Assembly: GCA_023146675.1 (NCBI GenBank)
Contig: JAGLBQ010000088.1
Coordinates: 1-20,247, forward strand
Length of the DNA: 20,247 nt
Origin: Cocleimonas sp.
GTDB lineage: Bacteria > Pseudomonadota > Gammaproteobacteria > Thiotrichales > Thiotrichaceae
Direction of reading: 5' to 3'
The position numbers were made by a program, and so were the translations under genes. Of the stretch, positions 8,770 to 15,966 are shown one piece after another. Position 1 is the stretch's first letter; every line of letters starts with the position of its first letter. The notes under the pieces are model-generated. The model ran no database searches, was not told the origin of the DNA, and saw only the letters and a list, made by a program, of their open reading frames with translations.

Positions 8770-9444
8770 TTACAAGTATTTCTTAAAGAAAAAATGGTAT
8801 AAGCCCATGCTGGTCAGTAAAGGAATCCATAATGACCAGAAAACATCAGAAAGAAAATGCCCTCCCGCTGCCATTCTAGCAAAACCAAATAGACAGCCTA
8901 AGCTTAATGAAAACACAAGTGCATAATTAGCCCATTTCATCCGTCGTTTGCACCATAAAAACCAGAAAGCAATAAAGCCAAAACCAAGTGAACTGTGCCC
9001 TGATGGAAAAGAGTTACCATCACCTTGTGCATTATATTTTAAGGGAGGAATATAATGTTCTGTGCCACCAAAAGACTCATTATTGATAGGGCGAGGACGA
9101 CCCCAGTTATCTTTAAAGAGTGTGTTGACAATTAATCCAGGACCAATAACGAAGCAGAGCAGTATAAAGGTTGCTTGAATGCGATAGTGCTGTCCTATTT
9201 TTTTTATAGCAGAAAGAAAAATAATCAATAGTGCCGCACCCACAAGACTAATCGTGAGAATAGGACCAAGCTGATAGAAAAATCTCCATAGTGGTTTATC
9301 ACCTAGCGGCCAAGGGTTGCTTAGCTCTGCGTGATAAAATAAATTTGCAATACGTAAATCAATATCAGAAAACCAGAAGACGGCGGTATGGGCTGTAATC
9401 AAGAGTAAAAAAATTAAAATATTGTAAAATTTAGTACTTAACAT
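8770..9444 (-). CDS. Membrane PAP2-family phosphatase
   Basis: This integral-membrane phosphatase of the PAP2 superfamily probably acts on a lipid or isoprenoid phosphate at the periplasmic face. All three PAP2 signature blocks are present in the 224 residues: KDNWGRPRP (111-119), PSGH (147-150) and R190 followed by GGHFLSD, with H196 and D200. About six hydrophobic segments are seen, the first at residues 7-26. The -NWGRPRP- and FGGTEHYIPP context resembles phosphatases that act on lipid A or undecaprenyl pyrophosphate, but no single substrate can be assigned. It is a single gene with about 165 bases before pilB downstream and about 200 bases before the acs end upstream, so it is probably monocistronic. 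The ribosome site is weak (AGG about 12 bases before the ATG). Confidence 0.85.
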   Translation of the reverse strand: MLSTKFYNILIFLLLITAHTAVFWFSDIDLRIANLFYHAELSNPWPLGDKPLWRFFYQLGPILTISLVGAALLIIFLSAIKKIGQHYRIQATFILLCFVIGPGLIVNTLFKDNWGRPRPINNESFGGTEHYIPPLKYNAQGDGNSFPSGHSSLGFGFIAFWFLWCKRRMKWANYALVFSLSLGCLFGFARMAAGGHFLSDVFWSLWIPLLTSMGLYHFFFKKYL

Positions 9445-9604
9445 TTGGTTTTTTACCTAAAAATAACCGTTTTGATATTATCAACAAATACATCTTTCAA
9501 TGTGGTAGCGCACTATTTTTCATATCACGACCCTAATGTTGATAGTTCTTTAGGTTGCGGGATGTATGGAGGGTTGTTTCATTATTTTTGTAATTTATTA
9601 GCCC

Positions 9605-9637
9605 AAAATATAAACCACGGAGTACGTATTCCGTGGT
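9605..9637 (-). terminator. Probable terminator of acs
   Basis: A perfect 8-bp stem, accacgga (9614-9621) and tccgtggt (9630-9637), has an 8-base loop and lies 11 bases past the acs stop. On the minus strand it is followed by TTATATTTT, an imperfect U-tract. This fits a Rho-independent terminator of moderate strength. Confidence 0.65.
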
Positions 9638-9648
9638 GGATTATGATT

Positions 9649-11589
9649 TTATCTATTTTCTCGATTTCCAATCAAGTCGTCAACAACCGATGGATCAGCG
9701 AGTGTTGAAATATCACCTAAGTCATCCACTTCATTGACAGAGATCTTGCGTAAAATACGGCGCATGATTTTACCCGAACGTGTTTTAGGCAAACCTGGCG
9801 CCCATTGGATAATATTGACTTTAGCAATAGGTCCGATTTCGCTACGCACTTGTTTGATGAGTTCGGCTTTTAGTTCATCTGTACCTTCCTCTCCAGCCAT
9901 TAGCGTTACATAGGCATAAATTCCCTGTCCTGTTAGCTCATGTGGATAGCCTACAACAGCAGCTTCTGCGACAGTATTATGCAGCACTAAAGCAGATTCG
10001 ATTTCTGCTGTGCCCAGACGATGTCCAGAGATATTAAGTACATCATCAACACGTCCTGTAATCCAATAATCACCATCCTCATCACGGCGAGCACCATCCC
10101 CCGTAAAGTAATAACCATTAAATTGTGAAAAATAGGTTTCATAGAAGCGTTTATGATCTCCATAAAGAGTACGCATCATAGAGGGCCAAGGGCGATCCAT
10201 AGCAAGATTTCCTACAGCGGGATTCCCTTCAATAAGCTTACCTTCATCGTCTAGCAGTACAGGGTTAACACCAAAGAATGGAGCTGTTGCTGAGCCTGGT
10301 TTTAGATCATGTACACCAGGGAGTGGGCTCATCATATGTGAGCCTGTTTCCGTTTGCCACCATGTATCAACAATTGGGCATTTGCCATTACCAACGACGT
10401 TGCTATACCACTCCCATGCTTCAGGATTGATGGGTTCACCAACAGTTCCAAGAACCCGTAATGATTTGCGTGAAGTTGCATTAACAGGATCATCACCTGC
10501 ACGCATTAAGGCACGGATAGCCGTTGGGGCAGTATAAAAAATATTGACCTGATGTTTGTCCACTACCTGCCAAAAACGTGAAAGATCAGGATAGTTGGGT
10601 ACACCTTCAAACATGAGTGAGGTTGCACCATTTGCAAGCGGTCCATAGACAACATAGGTATGACCTGTTACCCAGCCTACATCGGCAGTACACCAATAAA
10701 TATCGCCTTCTTTGTAGTCAAAAACAGTCTCATGCGTCATAGCAGCTTGTACTAAATAACCCCCCGTCGAGTGCAATACGCCTTTTGGTGTGCCCGTAGA
10801 GCCTGAGGTATAAAGAATGAACAGTGGATCTTCTGAATCCATTTCTTCAGCGGGGCAATCAGCACTAGCCGCAGCTACTGCATCACCATACCAGACATCC
10901 CGTTTATCATTCCAGCCAATCGCTTCACCACCACGTTTGACGACGATACAAGTGTGTACATTAGGGCAGGAATCAAGCGCCGTATCGGCATTAACTTTTA
11001 GAGGAATTTTTTTGCCGCCGCGCATGGATTGATCGGACGTAATCACCACCTGACAATCAGAGTCTTTAATACGGCTGGCAAGCGCTTCAGAGGAGAAACC
11101 GCCAAATACAATAGAATGCACTGCGCCAATGCGTGTACATGCCAACATCGCAACCGCTGCTTCTGGAATCATGGGTAGATAAAGCGATACACGATCTCCT
11201 TTTTTTACCCCACGATCTTTTAGCACATTGGCAAAGCGTGAAACTTCATCATGCAGCTCACGATAGGTAATTTTACGCTCTTCATCAGGGTTATCGCCCT
11301 CCCAAATAATAGCAACTTGATCACCACGAGTTTCTAAATGGCGATCCAAACAGTTGTAAGAAACATTAAGCTTGGCATTGGTATACCAGTTAATATGCAG
11401 ATCATCTTTAGCAAAACTCCAGTCAGAGACGACATCCCACGGTTTAAACCATGTCACATATTTCTCTGCTTGCTCAGCCCAGAATGCATCTGGGTTATCA
11501 ATAGAGTGTTGATACATTTGCTGATATTGTTCCGCATTAATATTTGCTTGCGCTGCGAATTCGATCGATAGAGGGTGGGTTTCAGACAT
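9649..11589 (-). CDS. acs: Acetyl-CoA synthetase (AMP-forming)
   Basis: Acs converts acetate, ATP and CoA to acetyl-CoA, AMP and PPi in the cytoplasm, through an acetyl-AMP intermediate. The 646 residues match the usual length of about 650. Visible motifs are the ACS N-terminal domain, the P-loop-like YTSGSTGTPKG (260-270), TWWQTETGSHM (409-419) in the acetate pocket, YFTGDGARRDEDG (494-506), the hinge region ITGRVDDVLNISGHR (510-524) and the C-terminal PKTRSGKIMRR. K607 in the last motif is the lysine that is acetylated to switch the enzyme off in this family. A longer frame extends to 11685, but I place the start at the ATG at 11587-11589 because AAGGA lies 7 bases upstream and MSETHPLSIEF matches the family N-terminus. 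The gene appears to stand alone. Confidence 0.96.
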   Translation of the reverse strand: MSETHPLSIEFAAQANINAEQYQQMYQHSIDNPDAFWAEQAEKYVTWFKPWDVVSDWSFAKDDLHINWYTNAKLNVSYNCLDRHLETRGDQVAIIWEGDNPDEERKITYRELHDEVSRFANVLKDRGVKKGDRVSLYLPMIPEAAVAMLACTRIGAVHSIVFGGFSSEALASRIKDSDCQVVITSDQSMRGGKKIPLKVNADTALDSCPNVHTCIVVKRGGEAIGWNDKRDVWYGDAVAAASADCPAEEMDSEDPLFILYTSGSTGTPKGVLHSTGGYLVQAAMTHETVFDYKEGDIYWCTADVGWVTGHTYVVYGPLANGATSLMFEGVPNYPDLSRFWQVVDKHQVNIFYTAPTAIRALMRAGDDPVNATSRKSLRVLGTVGEPINPEAWEWYSNVVGNGKCPIVDTWWQTETGSHMMSPLPGVHDLKPGSATAPFFGVNPVLLDDEGKLIEGNPAVGNLAMDRPWPSMMRTLYGDHKRFYETYFSQFNGYYFTGDGARRDEDGDYWITGRVDDVLNISGHRLGTAEIESALVLHNTVAEAAVVGYPHELTGQGIYAYVTLMAGEEGTDELKAELIKQVRSEIGPIAKVNIIQWAPGLPKTRSGKIMRRILRKISVNEVDDLGDISTLADPSVVDDLIGNRENR

Positions 11590-11708
11590 TCTTATTCCTT
11601 GATGATAGGATTGTAATAAAGTTAAAAATAACAATGTACCCTGAATAGGGCAGGTCTGTGACTTAAACTTCCTAAATATCGCCAAACTTTATATTAATTG
11701 CTTATAAG

Positions 11709-12401
11709 TTACCACTCTACCTTAGCCCAATAATGCCCAGATCTACCTGAGTTGTGGATAGATAATACGCGTACTTTATTACCTTTGCCTAGAACCTGTC
11801 TAACAGCAGGCATTCCACCCTTAGAAGGATAACTATTACGCACATTAGAGTGCACGTTTAAAGAGTAATATTGACCTGTTTTAGGGAGTGAGGTAAGACC
11901 TAATGTTTGGTTGTTTCTATTATCCCATTGTCCTTGACTAAATTTACCTAAATATATCCAACCTACTGTTGACCCCGCCCTAGTTACAACTTTAGCAGTG
12001 GGTTGTTGAGCAGGAGTCGTGACAGCAGAAGGAGTAACGCTCTTCTTAGTATCCTCATTGTTAGGATTCATCAAAACAGAATAGGCTTCTTTAAGATTTA
12101 TTGATGATTTTTTTTCTGTTGGCTGCACCACTTTAGTTTTTTCTATAGCCTGTTTTTTTGGCTTTTTACTAGTAGTAGAATCATCACTAGACTGTTTTGT
12201 AGTATCTTTTTGTGTTTTTTTGACGGAATACTTGTCTGCCATTATATCTTCTAATTTAATAACAGGTACTTCCCCTTGAGGTTCCGCTTTTGCCTCTGCA
12301 AATTTATCAACGGGGATTTCATTTTTCGCATACAGTGTTAAAGGTATTAAAAATATTAGTAATAAAGCCATCCTTGGCTCTATAGTACTGAAAATGGGCA
12401 T
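11709..12401 (-). CDS. Exported protein with Lys/Ser/Thr-rich linker and C-terminal SH3-like region
   Basis: I do not recognise this 230-residue protein as a named family. The start is taken as the ATG at 12401, because AAGGA lies 6 bases upstream; a TTG two codons earlier would have no room for a ribosome site. A Sec signal peptide is evident (hydrophobic MALLLIFLIPLTLYA, likely cut after A25). Residues about 55-140 are low-complexity and rich in Lys, Thr, Ser and Gln, suggesting a disordered, periplasm-spanning or peptidoglycan-binding linker. The C-terminal 90 residues look folded: GWIYLGKFSQGQWD (147-160), then SNVRNSYPS (185-193), VLGKGNKVRVLSIH (203-216) and GHYWAKVEW at the end. These resemble bacterial SH3 repeats, which often bind cell wall. 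It is flanked by acs and kptA on the same strand with sizeable gaps, so it is probably separately expressed. Confidence 0.6.
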   Translation of the reverse strand: MPIFSTIEPRMALLLIFLIPLTLYAKNEIPVDKFAEAKAEPQGEVPVIKLEDIMADKYSVKKTQKDTTKQSSDDSTTSKKPKKQAIEKTKVVQPTEKKSSINLKEAYSVLMNPNNEDTKKSVTPSAVTTPAQQPTAKVVTRAGSTVGWIYLGKFSQGQWDNRNNQTLGLTSLPKTGQYYSLNVHSNVRNSYPSKGGMPAVRQVLGKGNKVRVLSIHNSGRSGHYWAKVEW

Positions 12402-12586
12402 GAGCAATCCTTGGTAGAGTTTAAAATATTGCTAGTATATATAGCATAGATTGAGTAAATTATTTCATAACGGGAACATCTAATTAAATACTTTTATTGC
12501 TGAAAATTATTAGTTGTTGAAATTAAGAGAAATATAAAGAAAAAGCTACATCTGTTCCCGCTAGGTTTTAGCTTAGATGTTGATAG

Positions 12587-12706
12587 TATGCCATTTATGT
12601 AAAAAATAACAAATTTCAGCAAATTTTAGAGCCTTCTGTAATACGGGTTACAGAGGTAGCAAGAGCTGCTGAAAAAGACGACTATATGGATGAGTTTAAG
12701 GGGTAG
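12587..12706 (+). pseudogene. Possible remnant of a plus-strand coding sequence
   Basis: A 39-codon open stretch ends at the TAG at 12704-12706. It reads ...ILEPSVIRVTEVARAAEKDD, then YMDEFKG, with an amino-acid mix that looks like real protein rather than AT-rich noise. It has no start codon apart from a Met seven codons from the end, and an in-frame TAG lies just upstream at 12584. It overlaps the end of kptA on the other strand by 11 bases. It could be the surviving tail of a decayed gene or plain chance. I do not recognise a family. The rest of the gap (12402-12586) shows only AT-rich sequence. A 7-bp stem, tctgtaa/ttacaga (12635-12654), falls inside this stretch. Confidence 0.2.
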
Positions 12707-13250
12707 AGTGAAAATATTTTGTTGCGACACTATCCACTAGCCAAACACCATTCTCAGAGCAGTAAAAAGTATGACCCGCCTGATGCATTTCTCCCGCAGA
12801 AATGGTTAAAATAATAGGAAAACCATGACGAGATCCAACACTGCGCGCCGTTTCTTGATCTTTGGATAAGTGTACATGATGACGGCTGCCTTTTATTAGT
12901 CCCTGATGTTGAATTGACTTCATAAACCGAGAAGCAGTACCGTGATATAAAATTTCTGGTGGCTCCATTTCATCTAATTCCAAATCCAGTTTTAGTGAGT
13001 GCCCTTGATTTGCACAAATTTGGGTTTTATCCTCATTAAATCGATAGCGTTTTTTATCATTCATTAGCACAATATTTTCAAGTTGCTCGAAGCTAATCGA
13101 ATGCCCTTTATGTGCTAAGCCCGCTAGTAATTTATCGACACAAGCCCAACCAGACTGATCCAAATCAATCCCAATTTTTTGTGGGTTATGACGTAAAATC
13201 AGACTTATAAATTTACTTGTACGTATTTTTTGCTTTTCATTCATACGCAT
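12696..13250 (-). CDS. kptA: RNA 2'-phosphotransferase (Tpt1/KptA family)
   Basis: Enzymes of this family remove an internal RNA 2'-phosphate in two steps using NAD+, giving ADP-ribose 1''-2'' cyclic phosphate and nicotinamide; some members instead ADP-ribosylate nucleic acid ends. The 184 residues cover both lobes. The N-terminal winged-helix-like lobe has SKFISLILRHNPQKIGIDL (12-30), and the C-terminal ADP-ribosyltransferase-like lobe has LYHGTASRF (101-109), GSRHHVHLSKD (121-131) and SVGSRHGFPIILTI (137-150). R20, H21, R70 (or R68) and R123 fit the spacing of the Arg-His-Arg-Arg active-site quartet, so it looks active. The start is ATG 13250 or ATG 13244; no clear ribosome site favours one. 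It begins 16 bases after the GH3 stop, so it is probably cotranscribed with the CHAT and GH3 genes. Bacteria rarely have known 2'-phosphate RNA substrates, so its role here is open. Confidence 0.88.
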   Translation of the reverse strand: MRMNEKQKIRTSKFISLILRHNPQKIGIDLDQSGWACVDKLLAGLAHKGHSISFEQLENIVLMNDKKRYRFNEDKTQICANQGHSLKLDLELDEMEPPEILYHGTASRFMKSIQHQGLIKGSRHHVHLSKDQETARSVGSRHGFPIILTISAGEMHQAGHTFYCSENGVWLVDSVATKYFHSTP

Positions 13251-13266
13251 AAATTACCACAAAACA

Positions 13267-15966
13267 TTACTTAAAATAAGCCGCCAATAACATCTCGACA
13301 GGAAGTTCCCTAATTCGTGCAATCAATAACACAATCATGAAGGACAGCAATGCGATAATAAATAACAATTGCGGGCGAGTGAATACCCGTTTTATTAATA
13401 TCAGCACAGCACCTTTGAAGCTAGCTGATTTTATAATATCCTGTTTACTGAATTCGATGATATAGAGCAAGACCAGCAAGGTTGTAATGCTCATTAATAT
13501 CAATAGCAAATGGGTATAATAACCATAATTATTTTTATAAATATCGGTATCAAGCCCTCCTGCATTTTTTTGTCGAATGCTTAAAAAAGAGAGCAATTTA
13601 TAGCGCGTTTTCTCTAATAAATTGAGGTCATTACGCTGTTCAATGTCAGTACTAATTTCACTAAGCAACCGTTTCATGCTCGTTATGGAGTTTAGTTTGT
13701 CGGCTGAAATTATATCATCAAATATTTTGACCTGCTCTATAGCTGGCGGGGCTAGTCTGTCAATCGTTACTTCTTTCCCCTTAAAATGATTGCTTAGTGA
13801 GCTGGATAACTCTTGTGGCAAGGATTTAATATTTTTTTTAAAATAACTAAAATTTACTTTAAGCTTTTGAAATTTTTCTTGTAATTCCAGTATCACTAAT
13901 TCAGTTGCCAGCTCTGTTGCTGTGTCTATTTCATATTGAAATACAGGCACCCCTGAGGCAGGCTTATCAATGTTGATAGAGGCTCTTTTTTGTTTAAAGG
14001 GAATCGTCAGCGCATAATTTTCCTGCGGTATAATATTGCCATTTAAGACTTGTACGTCAATTGGATAAGAGAGTGCATGACTGGTAAATGCACCCATAAT
14101 ATTAACCTTTTTATTATTATATATTTTTTCTGGAATAATGATGGGAGTCTGGTGCAGTAGAATATAAATCGCCGCTTCGCTATCTGCATATTGAATAATA
14201 TTTTGCAAGCGATCCATATCCTCCTTTTTGTTGGCTTCAAAATAGATGTGCTGGCAGTTATTAGCACCAAGAAAGTCTTTAATAGGTTGTTGAAGTCGCT
14301 TTAGATAGTCAATAATGGTTTCATTTTCTTTAATATTTAGACGGAGATGGGCTGAATCACTAAGATGAAGTCGGTTGTATTTTGTTTGTAATGCAAGATA
14401 ATTTTTTGCATGATGGGTAAAAATACAGGCACTACTTTGATTGACACGCGTGATTCGTGGTACTTCACCTTGCAGTAAAACATACGCATCAATAATAGTC
14501 TTCTGATGCAATGCCTCTACTTTGAGTGAGTCAATATAGCCATCATCACTTTTAATAATTTCAGGTGGATTGACGCGATTGCTAACCACTTTTTTCATTT
14601 TACCTTTAATGAAATGATTGATCTTTCCACCATTAAGTTTATAGCTATAGGCTTTCGCCTGTAGGATGCGCCTTAATGATTCTCTAAAGCGTTTTTCTAT
14701 ATCGTTACTACTACTGATATAACTCGCTAAACGGTCTTTTACGCGAATAATTTCATCAACTGTAATCACACCGTGTTTAAATTCACCTGTGTAATTACTG
14801 CGTTGAGAATCAAGGATAACTTTGGCAAACATCAAAATATCGTGCCCCGCATCAAATGCATCAATTGCCAAAGCACCGAAATCTATGCTGCTGTAATAAC
14901 CATTTTCAATACTTGTATCACCTATTTGAGAACGTGATTTTGCATATTCTAAAATTGACCCCATCCCCATGTCATCAGTGATAACAATTTTATCATTATA
15001 ATCCAGTGAGTGGATGCCAAGGGCGGTGTTATCACGAGATCTTATAAGACCTGCAACTTTTTTACTAACCGTTGCGGGATTTTTATCATCTAAAAAATCA
15101 ATCACAACATGCGACGTCATAATGCCATTAAGATAATCTTTAAGATCATAATAAGGCATCATTTGTCGCTTAAAATCATCTTTTGTACCAATAAATTTGG
15201 ACACTCCTGCATGTGGGTTTATATTAATTTTCCCCAGCCCAGGAAAATGCTTGCCAATCACTGTAATGCCTGCTTCGCGTAATCCCTTAATATAATAAGC
15301 CGCAATACGACTCACGCCTTCAGGTAGACTAGAAAAACTACGGTTTTTTAACAGCGAGTTATAAGCACCTTGCACCGTTTCATCAATATCTAGCACAGGC
15401 CCAAGAATCATATTAATACCACTACTAGCAAGTTGATAGCCCACTGCCTTGCCTGTATTTTCAATATCATTTATATCTTGAGTAGTCGCCATTGTTAATG
15501 CAGGAGGCGGTGGCGTAATAACGCTTTTAATAGGATTGTAGCGCGGCCCTTCAAAGTCGGCAGCAATAAAAAGTGGGGCTTTTAAATGTTTACTTGCTAA
15601 TGCACGATATTGCATATTGCTAACAAAGTTAGTGACAATACTAATGCGCTCTTCGCCTGATTCCGTACGTTTGCGCAGGTAGTTAAAATTAGAGCTTTGC
15701 AAAATAATCGAGCCAAAACCTTCTTCTTCAATCAAGCGTTTATGGATTGCATTGCGCTCCTGTATCCTAGAAAAATGCAGTGGAATATTGATCATAAAAA
15801 GCTGTCCAACGCCATCTTCTACGCTAATGCTATTAGCCCATTCTTTAATTTGATTACTTTCCGCAGTGGTTAATGCGCGTGAATCAGCCTGAATGCTCCC
15901 AAAGAACATTAGACTACTTATGAAGAGGCATATGGATAGTGTAATTTTCATGACTTGATAGAGCAC
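13267..15966 (-). CDS. Exported, membrane-anchored glycoside hydrolase family 3 protein (NagZ-related N-terminal domain)
   Basis: This is an 899-residue envelope protein. Residues 6-24 are a signal peptide, possibly cut after IQA (27). Residues about 45-440 are a GH3 (beta/alpha)8 domain related to beta-N-acetylhexosaminidases, with VGQLFMINIP (53-62), GPVLDID (189-195), GKHFPGLG (238-245) and the nucleophile region VITDDMGMGSI (328-338; D331 or D332). Residues about 485-650 may be a GH3 C-terminal sandwich (IYILLHQTPIIIP, VNIMGAFTSHAL). Residues 680-790 are charged and helical. Two transmembrane helices lie near 819-837 and 866-884, with a positive loop between them. The start is taken as GTG 15966, with AAGGGG just upstream, directly after the CHAT stop (TAGGTG). 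ATG 15951 is the alternative but lies far from that ribosome site. NagZ itself is about 340 residues and cytoplasmic in E. coli, so this is not a housekeeping NagZ. The substrate is presumably peptidoglycan-type sugar, if it is active. Confidence 0.82.
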   Translation of the reverse strand: MLYQVMKITLSICLFISSLMFFGSIQADSRALTTAESNQIKEWANSISVEDGVGQLFMINIPLHFSRIQERNAIHKRLIEEEGFGSIILQSSNFNYLRKRTESGEERISIVTNFVSNMQYRALASKHLKAPLFIAADFEGPRYNPIKSVITPPPPALTMATTQDINDIENTGKAVGYQLASSGINMILGPVLDIDETVQGAYNSLLKNRSFSSLPEGVSRIAAYYIKGLREAGITVIGKHFPGLGKININPHAGVSKFIGTKDDFKRQMMPYYDLKDYLNGIMTSHVVIDFLDDKNPATVSKKVAGLIRSRDNTALGIHSLDYNDKIVITDDMGMGSILEYAKSRSQIGDTSIENGYYSSIDFGALAIDAFDAGHDILMFAKVILDSQRSNYTGEFKHGVITVDEIIRVKDRLASYISSSNDIEKRFRESLRRILQAKAYSYKLNGGKINHFIKGKMKKVVSNRVNPPEIIKSDDGYIDSLKVEALHQKTIIDAYVLLQGEVPRITRVNQSSACIFTHHAKNYLALQTKYNRLHLSDSAHLRLNIKENETIIDYLKRLQQPIKDFLGANNCQHIYFEANKKEDMDRLQNIIQYADSEAAIYILLHQTPIIIPEKIYNNKKVNIMGAFTSHALSYPIDVQVLNGNIIPQENYALTIPFKQKRASINIDKPASGVPVFQYEIDTATELATELVILELQEKFQKLKVNFSYFKKNIKSLPQELSSSLSNHFKGKEVTIDRLAPPAIEQVKIFDDIISADKLNSITSMKRLLSEISTDIEQRNDLNLLEKTRYKLLSFLSIRQKNAGGLDTDIYKNNYGYYTHLLLILMSITTLLVLLYIIEFSKQDIIKSASFKGAVLILIKRVFTRPQLLFIIALLSFMIVLLIARIRELPVEMLLAAYFK

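Noticed and set aside
11590..11685. A 32-codon N-terminal extension of acs
   Set aside because: The ATG at 11589 has a good AAGGA site and matches the family N-terminus; the extension lacks family-like sequence.
12402..12407. A TTG start for the exported SH3-like protein
   Set aside because: AAGGA lies directly against the TTG, leaving no spacing, whereas it is 6 bases from the ATG at 12401.
12635..12654. The tctgtaa/ttacaga hairpin as the terminator of kptA
   Set aside because: The stem is only 7 bp and no T-run follows on the minus strand.
13267..15966. Calling the GH3 gene a housekeeping nagZ
   Set aside because: It is about 2.6 times the length of NagZ, is exported and membrane anchored, and has an altered catalytic loop.
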